The position numbers and the translations under genes are program-made. Below, piece after piece: positions 49,026-57,389 of a stretch of 64,000 nt of DNA (within the stretch, counting starts at the first letter, position 1; each line of letters begins with the position of its first letter). Origin of the DNA: Kocuria marina (GTDB lineage Bacteria; Actinomycetota; Actinomycetes; Actinomycetales; Micrococcaceae); the NCBI RefSeq assembly GCF_000786655.1, contig NZ_JROM01000021.1, forward strand, positions 248,001 through 312,000, written 5' to 3'. The notes beneath the pieces are model-generated. The model had not been told where the DNA came from and ran no database searches. It was given only the letters and a program-made list of their open reading frames with translations.

Positions 49026-49601
49026 ATGTCACACAGCAGGACGCCGCACGGCCACGGTCCGAGTACCGAGGTGGCACTGCGGCGCGCCGGGATCGGTGTG
49101 GTGCTGGCCCGGGTCGCCTCCGCCGTCCCCGATCCGCCGGTCTGTCCGTGGTCCCGGCTGGAGTCCGTCCTCACCGGGGCCATCGCCGGGATGTTCTGGA
49201 ACGACTTCCTCATGGTCGAGTACGACCCACCGGAGGGCACCCCGGAGGTCCCCGCCGCGTGGGTGCGCACGGGACCCCGCGGGGTGCAGTGCGCCCTGCA
49301 GCGCGTTGCGGGCCGTTCCGCGGCCACCACCCACGGACCCGCCGAGTTCACCGGGCCGTGGTGTCCCGCGGAGTGGCTGAGGTCGTGGGGGTGGGACGAT
49401 CCCACCGCCCCCGGACAGCCGTGGACGTGCGGACCGTGCCTGCCGCGGGCGGCCGCGCGCAGCGTCCTCGCCGGCATGCGCAGCCACCGGGCGTGCGGGG
49501 ACCCGTACGAGTTCCACTGGGGCGTGGGGTCACTTCCCGCCCCGGAGATCACCGCGAGCCGTCTGCTCGCGCTACCCTCGGCACCCCGCCCCGCCGATTG
49601 A
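49026..49601 (+). CDS. Cys/Trp-rich protein of unknown function
   Basis: A 191-residue soluble protein with Cys in several short contexts: PVCPWSRL, GVQCALQRV, GPWCPAEWL, WTCGPCLP and HRACGDPYEF. The CxxC and single Cys residues could bind zinc, but no known finger is recognised. ATG 49026 follows GGGAGG at good spacing. It is 250 bases downstream of the SNF2 gene on the same strand, so joint transcription is possible but not shown. The coding call rests on the ribosome binding site, the GC-rich third codon positions, and a sensible protein composition. Confidence 0.6.
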   Translation: MSHSRTPHGHGPSTEVALRRAGIGVVLARVASAVPDPPVCPWSRLESVLTGAIAGMFWNDFLMVEYDPPEGTPEVPAAWVRTGPRGVQCALQRVAGRSAATTHGPAEFTGPWCPAEWLRSWGWDDPTAPGQPWTCGPCLPRAAARSVLAGMRSHRACGDPYEFHWGVGSLPAPEITASRLLALPSAPRPAD

Positions 49602-49636
49602 TATCTCAGGATGAATAACTAGCCCGTAATTGATAC

Positions 49637-49665
49637 TTCACACTGTGATGTGTGACACCTAGGGT
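49637..49665 (+). promoter_or_regulatory. promoter with overlapping palindromic operator before BenE gene
   Basis: TTCACA (49637-49642) and TAGGGT (49660-49665) are spaced by 17 bases and could be -35 and -10. An inverted repeat TCACAC (49638-49643)/GTGTGA (49650-49655) and the inner palindrome TCACACTGTGA (49638-49648) overlap the -35 and spacer. A repressor bound here would block the polymerase. Confidence 0.5.
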
Positions 49666-49706
49666 GGTTCTCGATCATTCAACGCTCGAGCGACGCGGGG
49701 AGGCCC

Positions 49707-50951
49707 ATGAGCACCGCCCAGACCACCCACGAGGCCCACACGGGGTACAACCTGCGCCGGGACTGGTCCGCCTCCGCGACCATGGCCGGGTTCATCGCCG
49801 TGGTCATCTCCTACTCGGGACCGCTGCTCGTGGTGCTCGAGGCCGCCCGCGCGGGTGGGTTGGACGAACGGCAGACCGCATCCTGGGTGTGGGCCATGTC
49901 CATCGGGTCCGGCGTGTGCTGCGCGATCATGAGCTGGGTCAGCCGACAGCCCGTCATGATCGCGTGGTCGATCCCCGGGGCGGCGCTGCTCATCACGTCC
50001 CTCGGTAACTACGAGTTCTCCGACGCCGTGGGCGCCTACGTGGTCGCCGCCGTCGTGAGTCTCGTGCTGGGCGTGACCGGGCTGTTCGGCAAGCTCCTGG
50101 CCGCCGTACCCAAACCCATCACCGCGGGGGTGCTCGCGGGGGTCCTGTTGCCGTTCGCGATGCGGGTGGCACCGGCGGTCGCCGAGAACCCGGCCCCGGC
50201 CGGGGCCCTCGTGATCGGGTACCTCGTGGGTCGGCGCTTCGCGCCCCGCTACGCCGTGTTCCTCGCCCTGGGCCTGGGCGTGCTGGTCGCGTGGGCGGCC
50301 GGGTCCGTCACGCCGGTGGACCTGCACCTGGGGCTCACCGCCCCGGTGCTGACCTGGCCCACGTTCTCCCTCGACGCCGTCGTGGGGATTTCCGTCCCGC
50401 TCGTGATCGTGACCGCCGCGGGCCAGAACGCCCCGGGGCTCGCCATGATGACCACCGCGGGCTACCCGCCCAACGACCGTGCGCTGCTGGGCATCAGCGC
50501 CGTGGCATCGGCGGTCTTCGCGCCGTGGGGCTCCCACGCGCTCAACCTCGCCGCCGTCACCGCGGGGATCGCCACGAGCCCCGAGGCCCACCCCGACCAC
50601 CGACGCCGCTACGTCGCCGGGCTCTCGTCCGGACTGTTCTACATCCTGTTCGGGCTCTTCGCGGGATCCATCGTGACGCTGTTCTCCGCGATCCCGGCCG
50701 GGATGATCTCCGCCCTGTGCGGCGTGGCGCTGCTCAACGCCCTGCAGTCGGCCATGTTCGACTCGATGCACCCCGGGGACCATCAGCCCGCCGTGATCGA
50801 GGCCGCGCTGATCACCCTCGCGGTCACCGCCTCGGGGATCGAGCCGTTCGGTCTGGTGTCCGCGTTCTGGGGGATCCTGGTGGGCGTGATCGCCTACGCG
50901 ATCCTGCGACGTCGCCCGGCCCGTTCGCCGCGCAGCGTGCCCGCGCGCTGA
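49707..50951 (+). CDS. benE: BenE-family benzoate:H+ symporter
   Basis: A 414-residue polytopic permease with about 12 hydrophobic segments. BenE-family features are SATMAGFIAVVISYSGPLLVV, SWVWAMSIGSG, QPVMIAWSIPGAALL, the loop GQNAPGLAMMTTAGYPPN, and PWGSHALNLAAVTAGIATSPEAH. The family imports benzoate with protons, though some members may carry other aromatic or purine-like acids. No benzoate catabolic genes are visible nearby, so the substrate is uncertain. ATG 49707 has GGGGAGG upstream. Confidence 0.88.
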   Translation: MSTAQTTHEAHTGYNLRRDWSASATMAGFIAVVISYSGPLLVVLEAARAGGLDERQTASWVWAMSIGSGVCCAIMSWVSRQPVMIAWSIPGAALLITSLGNYEFSDAVGAYVVAAVVSLVLGVTGLFGKLLAAVPKPITAGVLAGVLLPFAMRVAPAVAENPAPAGALVIGYLVGRRFAPRYAVFLALGLGVLVAWAAGSVTPVDLHLGLTAPVLTWPTFSLDAVVGISVPLVIVTAAGQNAPGLAMMTTAGYPPNDRALLGISAVASAVFAPWGSHALNLAAVTAGIATSPEAHPDHRRRYVAGLSSGLFYILFGLFAGSIVTLFSAIPAGMISALCGVALLNALQSAMFDSMHPGDHQPAVIEAALITLAVTASGIEPFGLVSAFWGILVGVIAYAILRRRPARSPRSVPAR

Positions 50952-51091
50952 GCGGTCCACGGGCTGGATGGCGGCGCGGGCTGACCAGCTCCGCGGTCGA
51001 CGGCGCGCAGAGCGTAGTGCGGCGCAGACAGCGTTCGGCGCGGGTTCAGGTGCGAGCCGGATACGAGGCGGGATCCACGGCCCACGGCGCG

Positions 51092-51111
51092 CGGGGCGCT
51101 TCGGAGCCCCG
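51092..51111 (+). terminator. hairpin after BenE gene
   Basis: CGGGGC (51092-51097) pairs with GCCCCG (51106-51111) with an eight-base loop, 140 bases after the benE stop and before the next promoter. Weak candidate. Confidence 0.35.
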
Positions 51112-51135
51112 AAACCACCACCGGTGACCCGCGCG

Positions 51136-51141
51136 TAAAAT
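51136..51141 (+). promoter_or_regulatory. -10 box, leaderless start of ferritin-VIT1 gene
   Basis: TAAAAT, the most AT-rich -10 in the set, ends eight bases before ATG 51150. No Shine-Dalgarno and no recognised iron box (IdeR/Irr type) is visible next to it. Confidence 0.5.
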
Positions 51142-51149
51142 ACGGGTAC

Positions 51150-52310
51150 ATGCCCGAGCACCACAGCGCTTCCACCACCGTTCCCGAGTCACCGGAACCC
51201 ACTGCCGCCCAGATCCGCAGGTGGCGTCACTACCTCGCGGACGAACTCGCCGAGGCCGCCACGTACGAACACCTGGCCCGCCACAGCTCGGGCCGCCACG
51301 CCGAGATCCTGCACAGCGTGGCCGAGGCGGAGGGCCGCCACGCTGAACACTGGCGTCGACTGCTCGGACCCCACGCCGATCGTCCGGCGAGACCCGCCCT
51401 ACAAGCGCAACTGCTCATGTTCCTGGCCAAACACGTGGGATCCGTCTTCGTCCTGGCCCTGCTGCAGCGCGCCGAATCCCGCTCCCCGTACCGCGAGGAC
51501 CCGGATGCCACGGACGCCATGGCGGCGGACGAGGCGGTCCACGAGGAGATCATCCGCGCGCTCGCGACCGATGGCCGCACGCGGTTGTCCGGGAACTTCC
51601 GGGCCGCCGTGTTCGGCGCCAACGACGGCCTGGTGTCCAACCTGGCCCTCGTGATGGGCGTGGGCGCCACGGGCACGTCCAGCTCCCTGGTGCTGTTCTC
51701 GGGCATCGCCGGGCTGCTCGCGGGTGCCCTGTCCATGGGAGCGGGCGAATACGTCTCCGTGCGATCCCAGCGGGAACTGCTGGACGCCTCCCAACCCACC
51801 CAGGTGACCCTGCGCGTGGCGCCGGCGTTGGACCTGAACGCCAATGAGCTCACGCTGATCTACCGGGCCCGGGGCATGAGCGAAGAGGCGGCCGAGCACC
51901 GGGCGGCCGAACGACTCGGGCACTTCGACTGCGACTGCGATCCCTCGCTCTCGTTCCAGGACGAGAAGGCGCGCCGCGTGCTCAACACGGAACCGGGCGA
52001 GGAGCTCCCCGCCGCGGACGACAATCAGGCCCTGGGCACCGATCTGGGGGCGGCGGCGTCGAGCTTCTGCTTCTTCGCGTCCGGGGCCATCATCCCGATC
52101 CTGCCCTACCTCTTCGGCCTGGGCGGCGGAGTGGCCATGGCCGTGGGAATGGCGCTCGTGGGCATCGCGTTGTTGATCACGGGCGGTTTCGTGGGCCTGC
52201 TCTCCGGCGCCTCCCCGTTCAAGCGGGGACTGCGGCAGCTCGGGATCGGGTACGGGGCCGCGATCGCCACCTATCTGTTGGGGCTCGCGTTCAACACGAC
52301 GGTCTCGTGA
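51150..52310 (+). CDS. membrane ferritin (rubrerythrin-VIT1 fusion, MbfA-like) iron/manganese exporter
   Basis: A 386-residue protein. Residues ~20-150 are a ferritin-like four-helix domain with acidic/His metal ligands: ELAEAATYEHLA, EAEGRHAEHW, and ADEAVHEEII. Residues ~155-386 are a VIT1/CCC1 transporter: FRAAVFGANDGLVSNLALVMGV, GLLAGALSMGAGEYVSVRSQ, then three C-terminal helices. This is the architecture of MbfA, which exports iron using a ferroxidase-like cytosolic domain. A cytosolic CDCD segment between helices may bind metal. Likely role: relief of iron or manganese excess. Confidence 0.85.
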   Translation: MPEHHSASTTVPESPEPTAAQIRRWRHYLADELAEAATYEHLARHSSGRHAEILHSVAEAEGRHAEHWRRLLGPHADRPARPALQAQLLMFLAKHVGSVFVLALLQRAESRSPYREDPDATDAMAADEAVHEEIIRALATDGRTRLSGNFRAAVFGANDGLVSNLALVMGVGATGTSSSLVLFSGIAGLLAGALSMGAGEYVSVRSQRELLDASQPTQVTLRVAPALDLNANELTLIYRARGMSEEAAEHRAAERLGHFDCDCDPSLSFQDEKARRVLNTEPGEELPAADDNQALGTDLGAAASSFCFFASGAIIPILPYLFGLGGGVAMAVGMALVGIALLITGGFVGLLSGASPFKRGLRQLGIGYGAAIATYLLGLAFNTTVS

Positions 52311-52997
52311 GCACCGAACGGCGACTGTCCGCCGTGGGCCGAAGTGTGAGTTGTACGACATAAAATTGGTGCGGATTCGCAATCAGGAGGCATTTCTTGT
52401 CCCCTCTATCGCCCACAAGTGCAGTGAGTGTTGTTGAGATATCCGCTCATTAGCGTTTGTTAACCTTCGCTCACTAGGTAAAAAACCCTGTTATTGCAGG
52501 TCAGAGCGGCTTTGAGGGGTCAGTTTTAGGCTGATTTACACGCATAAATCGGTGGGCCGATTGGCGCGAACGACACTCCATGAAACTTCACCGGCTCCGA
52601 GTCATCTGAGAAATTCCGATATTCTGGGGGCGTGGTTCTACGAACCACCGCAACGGGAGACTTCGCACAGGGAAATCGCCACACATGCACTGGGGGGTGC
52701 TCTGTGGTTGATGCTGTGCGTCGGTAGCCGCTCAGCCCACGGCTTGATCCCGTTGAGGCGTTATCGCCTGCCGGTGGCTGCGGGTTCTCTCACAGAGGCG
52801 CACCTCTCCCCGCGCCGGACGGGCTCCTACCGTCCGCTCCCGCGGCCACCGGTCGTTAACGCCGCTTCCGAGATCCGGACCGTCCCGCGCGCTGTCTAGC
52901 CCGGGGCGATAAGATCGTCTGCGGTCCCCGGACGGATGACATCCCGTGCTCCGGGGCCGCTCCGTTCCCCGTTCCGTGACCCCAGGAGTATCCCCTC
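52311..52997 (+). other. AT-rich, structured non-coding region upstream of purU
   Basis: About 690 bases without a convincing gene. From about 52345 to 52700 the GC content drops to roughly one half, against about 70% around it. It holds near-identical direct repeats CGCTCATTAG (52444-52453) and CGCTCACTAG (52468-52477). Adjoining inverted repeats are GATTTA/TAAATC (52533-52550) and AATCGG/CCGATT (52547-52562). Further on, hairpins AGGCG/CGCCT (52756-52769) and AGAGG/CCTCT (52794-52807) occur. The region could hold a regulatory RNA or be a remnant of imported DNA. No known riboswitch was recognised. Confidence 0.55.
52533..52562. repeat. two overlapping inverted repeats
   Basis: GATTTA (52533-52538)/TAAATC (52545-52550) and AATCGG (52547-52552)/CCGATT (52557-52562) share AATC, so the two hairpins would be mutually exclusive. 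This is the arrangement of a switch or attenuator. Confidence 0.5.
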
Positions 52998-53870
52998 ATG
53001 TCGGCCCAGCAGCCCACGTCCGATGAACACGTCCTGACCGTCCACTGCCCCGAGGCCTACGGTCTCGTGAGCGCCGTGGCGTCGAACCTCACGGAGCAGG
53101 GTTGCGACATCTTCGACGTCAAGCACTTCTCGGACCGGCACAACGACGAGTTCTTCATCCGCTGCCACACCATGAGCGAACCGGGCACCGTGACCACCGA
53201 GTCCCTCATCGAGGGGTTCCGCCCGGTGGCCGAGAAGCACGACATGCGCTTCCGTCTGGTGGACGCCCGGCACAAGACCCGTGTGCTCGTCATGGTCTCC
53301 AAGATCTCGCACTGCCTCGTGGACCTGCTCCACCGAGCGCGCGTGGGCTCGCTGCCCATCGAGATCGTGGGTGTGGTCTCCAATCACACGGACCTGAAAC
53401 CCCTCGTGGACTTCTACGGAGTGCCGTTCCACCACGTGCCCGTCACCCGGGACAGCAAGCCGCAGGCCGAGGCGCAACTGCTCGAGATCGCCGCGTCCTA
53501 CGACACCGAGCTCGTGGTGCTGGCCCGCTACATGCAGATCCTCTCGGACGAGCTCACGCAACAGCTCGCGGGCCGGTGCATCAACATCCACCACTCGTTC
53601 CTGCCCTCCTTCAAGGGCGCCAAGCCGTACCACCAGGCCTACGAGCGCGGGGTCAAGATGGTCGGGGCCACCGCCCACTACGTCACCCCGGACCTGGACG
53701 AGGGTCCGATCATCGCGCAGCGCGTGATCCCGGTGGACCACGCGCACACCCCGGAGGACCTCGTGGCGGTGGGTTCCGAGGCGGAGACCCAGGCCCTGTC
53801 CCGCGCCGTGAAGTGGCATGCGGAGGGTCGCGTGGTGATCTCCGGCAACCGGACCATCGTCCTGGCCTGA
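52998..53870 (+). CDS. purU: formyltetrahydrofolate deformylase
   Basis: Hydrolyses 10-formyl-THF to THF and formate, balancing the one-carbon pool. The 290-residue protein has an N-terminal ACT-like regulatory domain (about 8-90, LTVHCPEAYGLVSAVAS). The hydrolase domain has SHTDLK-like VVSNHTDLKPLV, and INIHHSFLPSFKGAKPYHQA with the catalytic Asn-His. GATAHYVTPDLDEGPII carries the Asp. An AGGAG ribosome binding site precedes ATG 52998. It converges on sucD, with a strong hairpin between. Confidence 0.95.
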   Translation: MSAQQPTSDEHVLTVHCPEAYGLVSAVASNLTEQGCDIFDVKHFSDRHNDEFFIRCHTMSEPGTVTTESLIEGFRPVAEKHDMRFRLVDARHKTRVLVMVSKISHCLVDLLHRARVGSLPIEIVGVVSNHTDLKPLVDFYGVPFHHVPVTRDSKPQAEAQLLEIAASYDTELVVLARYMQILSDELTQQLAGRCINIHHSFLPSFKGAKPYHQAYERGVKMVGATAHYVTPDLDEGPIIAQRVIPVDHAHTPEDLVAVGSEAETQALSRAVKWHAEGRVVISGNRTIVLA

Positions 53871-54000
53871 GCCCCTGGCCCGAGTCACGGTCCGCATCGC
53901 GCGCCCGCATCCCGTCCGGCCGGCGCCCGAACCGCACCGCGACGAACCGCGCCGCTGCCCCTCACCGGCTGGCACTCGCGTCCGAACGGCGCCACGACGA

Positions 54001-54040
54001 ACGACGCCGCTCCCCCACCGAGGTGGGCGAGCGGCGTCGT
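54001..54040. terminator. bidirectional ACGACGCCGCTC hairpin
   Basis: ACGACGCCGCTC (54001-54012) pairs perfectly with GAGCGGCGTCGT (54029-54040), with an inner CCCAC/GTGGG stem and a CGAG loop. It serves convergent purU and sucD and belongs to the recurrent stem family. Confidence 0.7.
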
Positions 54041-54075
54041 CGTGGCTGTACCGACGGCGAAGCGCCGGGAGGGGC

Positions 54076-54993
54076 TTACTTGCCCTCGAAGATCTCCCGC
54101 ATGAGCTGCGCGGTCTCCGACGGGGTCTTGCCCACCTTGACACCGGCGGCCTCGAGGGCCTCCTTCTTGGCCTGGGCCGTGCCCGAGGAACCGGAGACGA
54201 TGGCGCCGGCGTGGCCCATGGTCTTGCCCTCGGGAGCGGTGAAGCCCGCGACGTAGCCCACCACGGGCTTGGTCACGTTCGCCTTGATGAACTCCGCGGC
54301 GCGCTCCTCGGCGTCACCGCCGATCTCACCGATCATCACGATGGCCTCGGTCTCGGGGTCCGCCTCGAACGCCTCGAGGGCGTCGATGTGCGTGGTGCCG
54401 ATGACCGGGTCACCGCCGATGCCGATGGCCGTGGTGAAGCCCAGGTCCCGCAGCTCGTACATCATCTGGTAGGTCAGCGTGCCGGACTTGGAGACCAGGC
54501 CCAGCTTGCCCTTGCCCGTGATGTTCGCGGGGGTGATCCCCAGCAGCGACTCCTCCGGGGAGATGATGCCCGGGCAGTTGGGGCCGATGATCCGGGTTTT
54601 GGGCTTGCCGTCCGCGCCGGTGTTCGCCTTGGCGTGCGCCCAGAACTCGGCGGAGTCCTGCACGGGGATGCCCTCGGTGATGACCACCACGAGCGGGACC
54701 TCGGCGTCGATGGCCTCGATCACGGCGTCCTTGCAGAAGGCCGGCGGCACGAACACGATCGAGGCGTTCGCCCCGGTCTCCTGCACGGCCTCGCTCACGC
54801 TGCCGAACACGGGCAGCTCGACGGCGTTGCCGTCCTTGTCCTGGTGGTTCACCGTGGTGCCCGCCTTACGGGCGTTGACACCGCCGAGCACGTTGGTGCC
54901 GGCTGCGAGCATGCGCGCGGTATGCTTGGTGCCCTCGCCGCCGGTGATGCCCTGAACGATGACCTTGGAGTCCTTGTTCAAAAAGATCGACAT
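54076..54993 (-). CDS. sucD: succinyl-CoA synthetase alpha subunit
   Basis: TCA-cycle enzyme making succinate and ATP (or GTP) from succinyl-CoA. The 305-residue subunit binds CoA and carries the phosphohistidine. Visible motifs are [19 protein letters not shown] (CoA site), [26 protein letters not shown], and [17 protein letters not shown] with the active-site His. ATG 54993 has AGGAAG upstream; the longer open frame upstream is not protein-like. It follows sucC by 32 bases. Confidence 0.96.
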   Translation of the reverse strand: MSIFLNKDSKVIVQGITGGEGTKHTARMLAAGTNVLGGVNARKAGTTVNHQDKDGNAVELPVFGSVSEAVQETGANASIVFVPPAFCKDAVIEAIDAEVPLVVVITEGIPVQDSAEFWAHAKANTGADGKPKTRIIGPNCPGIISPEESLLGITPANITGKGKLGLVSKSGTLTYQMMYELRDLGFTTAIGIGGDPVIGTTHIDALEAFEADPETEAIVMIGEIGGDAEERAAEFIKANVTKPVVGYVAGFTAPEGKTMGHAGAIVSGSSGTAQAKKEALEAAGVKVGKTPSETAQLMREIFEGK

Positions 54994-55025
54994 GTCTTCT
55001 TCCTGATAGCTGTTCGCGTGGGCGG

Positions 55026-56195
55026 TTACTTGGCGGAGTGGGCCAGCTCGGCGGCCTTGTCGGCGCCGGAGTCCATGGTGTCCGCGGAGGTGACCAACGG
55101 GTGGTTGGCCTCGCGCAGGATCTGGCGGCCCTCCTCCACGTTGTTGCCGTCCAGACGCACCACGATGGGCTTGGTGGCGGAGTCGCCGAGGATGTCCAGC
55201 GCCTTCACGATGCCGTTGGCCACGGCGTCGCACGCGGTGATGCCGCCGAAGACGTTCACGAACACGGACTTGACCTGGGGGTCGTTGAGGATGACGTCCA
55301 GACCGGCCGCCATGACCTCGGCGGATGCGCCGCCGCCGATGTCCAGGAAGTTGGCGGGCTTCACGTCGCCGTGCTTCTCACCGGCGTAGGCCACGACGTC
55401 CAGCGTGGACATCACGAGACCGGCACCGTTACCGATGATGCCCACCTCGCCGTCCAGCTTGACGTAGTTGAGGTCGTTCTCCTTGGCCTTCTCCTCCAGG
55501 GGGTCCGCGGAGGACTTGTCCGCGAGCGCCGCGTGGTCCTCATGGCGGAACTCGGCGTTGTCGTCCAGGGAGACCTTGCCGTCCAGGGCGAGGATCTCGC
55601 CGTCGCCGGTCTTGACCAGCGGGTTGACCTCCACCAGGGTGGCGTCCTCCTTGGTGTAGACCTCACCGAGCTTGACGAGCACGGGGACGACCTTCTCGGC
55701 GGTCTCGGCGTCGAACTTGGCCTGCTCCACGATCTCGCGGGCCTTGGCCTCGGTGATGCCCTCCGCGGGGTTGACGTCCACGCGGGCCAGGGCGTCCGGG
55801 CGCTCCACGGCGAGCTGTTCGATCTCCATACCACCCTCGACCGAGCACATGGCCAGGTAGGAGCGGTTGGCGCGGTCCAACAGGACGGAGAAGTAGTACT
55901 CCTCGGCGATGTCCGCGCCCTGCGCGATCATCACGCGGTGGACGGTGTGGCCCTTGATGTCCATTCCCAGAATCTGCTGGGCGTACTCGTAGGCCTCGTC
56001 AGCGGTCTTCGCGACCTTCACACCGCCGGCCTTGCCGCGGCCGCCCACCTTGACCTGTGCCTTGACGACGGTGACGCCGCCGATCTTCTCTGCTGCTGCC
56101 TTGGCTTCTTCTGGGGTAGTGGCGACGATGCCGGCCAGCACGGGAACGCCGTGCTTCTCGAACAGGTCGCGTGCCTGGTACTCAAACAGGTCCAC
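55026..56195 (-). CDS. sucC: succinyl-CoA synthetase beta subunit
   Basis: Nucleotide-binding subunit with an ATP-grasp domain, 389 residues. Features are [46 protein letters not shown] with the Mg2+ ligands, [10 protein letters not shown], and [20 protein letters not shown] 56195 is preceded by AAGGA. Together with sucD and pcrA upstream it keeps the actinobacterial pcrA-sucC-sucD order, interrupted here by one membrane protein gene on the other strand. Confidence 0.96.
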   Translation of the reverse strand: MDLFEYQARDLFEKHGVPVLAGIVATTPEEAKAAAEKIGGVTVVKAQVKVGGRGKAGGVKVAKTADEAYEYAQQILGMDIKGHTVHRVMIAQGADIAEEYYFSVLLDRANRSYLAMCSVEGGMEIEQLAVERPDALARVDVNPAEGITEAKAREIVEQAKFDAETAEKVVPVLVKLGEVYTKEDATLVEVNPLVKTGDGEILALDGKVSLDDNAEFRHEDHAALADKSSADPLEEKAKENDLNYVKLDGEVGIIGNGAGLVMSTLDVVAYAGEKHGDVKPANFLDIGGGASAEVMAAGLDVILNDPQVKSVFVNVFGGITACDAVANGIVKALDILGDSATKPIVVRLDGNNVEEGRQILREANHPLVTSADTMDSGADKAAELAHSAK

Positions 56196-56416
56196 GGATA
56201 AGTGTCCTTCTGCGTCGAGGTGTGTCGTTCCGCACCGGGAACCCCCGGTTGGAGCGACCTGATGTGGGGGGATGCGGCGCAGCACTGCGCTCACAGAGCC
56301 CTCACGAGCATTTTAGGCCATGGGCTCTTGATTCGCGTCACACCCGGTCCCCGCGAACCCCGCGGAACCGGGCCCGGGATTCCCGCCCGCGCGTCAGCGG
56401 CTGGTTGACTGGGGGC

Positions 56417-57292
56417 ATGCGACGCATCGGACTGCCGGAGATCTGGGACGCCCGCGAGGCGGACCCTGGGTTCATGGCCTCACTGGCCACCTTCTCGTTC
56501 GTGGCACTCGGGCTGGAGTTGGTGGTCAGCGGGACGATCCTGACCCTCACGGGTTCGGTCTCCGCCTTCTACCCCCTGGGCTGGCAGGTCGTGGAGTGGG
56601 TGGGTCTCGGGGCGCTCTGGGTGCTGCTCGCCCGCGCCCTGGTGGCCTGGTCCCGACGCCGCGGGGTGGACCCCCTGCCGAGCGAGGACGCGCTCGCGGG
56701 GCGCGACGACGACGCCGCCGGTCGAGCGGACGTCGCAGCGGACAGGGCGGATGCCACAACGGGCAGGGCGGACGCCGCGCCGAGCCGGGACCGCGCCGTC
56801 GCCGACCGGACCCCTGGGGCTTCGGGGCCCTACGACGCGGTCGACCACCGCCGCTGGCGGGAGATCCTGTTGTGCTTCGTACTGGCCGTGGTGCTCGCGA
56901 TCGTGCTGCCCGCCCTGATCGGGGCGCCGTGGGGTCTCGCCCCGCTGGACCGCTACCTGCAGCTGTTCGACGTGTACGGGCCCCTCGGGTGGCTCGCGAT
57001 GGTCGCGTGGGTCTGCTACCTGGTGGGCCGTAGTTTCCTGGTCGCGGGCCTGCTGGCGTACTCGCACCGCGCCATCCGCGAGGTCCTCACGTTCCGGGGA
57101 TCCCGGTGGGTCCCGTGGGGCGGTCTCGTGGCGGGACTCGCGATGGGGGCCGTGGCCTTCCTCGCCGGCGGCCAGGCGGCCGCCCTGACCACCCTGTTGA
57201 GCTGCGTGCTGCTGGGCGTGATCCACGTCCGCTCCGGCGAGTCCCTGCGCGTGACCACGCTGTTCACCGTGCTCGTGTTGATCTTCGTCTGA
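56417..57292 (+). CDS. membrane protein of unknown function
   Basis: A 291-residue protein with about seven hydrophobic segments in two groups: three at about 20-80, and four from about 155 to the end. The groups are separated by a low-complexity Asp/Ala/Arg linker (about 90-140). One helix pair carries GRSFLVAGLLAYSHRAIREVL. I do not recognise the family; CPBP-type proteases were considered but no clear EExxxR motif is present. The start has GGGGG nearby but no proper ribosome binding site. It converges on pcrA. Confidence 0.65.
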   Translation: MRRIGLPEIWDAREADPGFMASLATFSFVALGLELVVSGTILTLTGSVSAFYPLGWQVVEWVGLGALWVLLARALVAWSRRRGVDPLPSEDALAGRDDDAAGRADVAADRADATTGRADAAPSRDRAVADRTPGASGPYDAVDHRRWREILLCFVLAVVLAIVLPALIGAPWGLAPLDRYLQLFDVYGPLGWLAMVAWVCYLVGRSFLVAGLLAYSHRAIREVLTFRGSRWVPWGGLVAGLAMGAVAFLAGGQAAALTTLLSCVLLGVIHVRSGESLRVTTLFTVLVLIFV

Positions 57293-57352
57293 GCGGTTCG
57301 CATCCCGGTCGTCCCCGCGCCGGAAACCCCACCACGATCGGTTGCGCACCGG

Positions 57353-57385
57353 ACGACACAGCGGGCGGCGGCGCCGCTGCGTCGT
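57353..57385. terminator. ACGAC...GTCGT hairpin between membrane protein gene and pcrA
   Basis: ACGACaCAGCGG (57353-57364) pairs with CCGCTGcGTCGT (57374-57385) with one mismatch. It lies between convergent gene ends, five bases from the pcrA stop, and is an imperfect member of the recurrent family. Confidence 0.55.
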
Positions 57386-57389
57386 ACTC

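Noticed and set aside
52552-52899. Open frame of 115 codons in the AT-rich region before purU
   Set aside because: Composition is Arg/Ser/Pro-rich and not protein-like, there is no ribosome binding site, and it runs through several hairpins; more likely non-coding.
52900-53000. Glycine, folate or ZTP riboswitch directly before purU
   Set aside because: None of the conserved cores of these RNAs could be found; the structured segment further upstream does not fit a known class.
56417-57292. CPBP-type intramembrane protease
   Set aside because: The helices look broadly similar but the EExxxR and HxxxN/B motifs required for the family are not visible.
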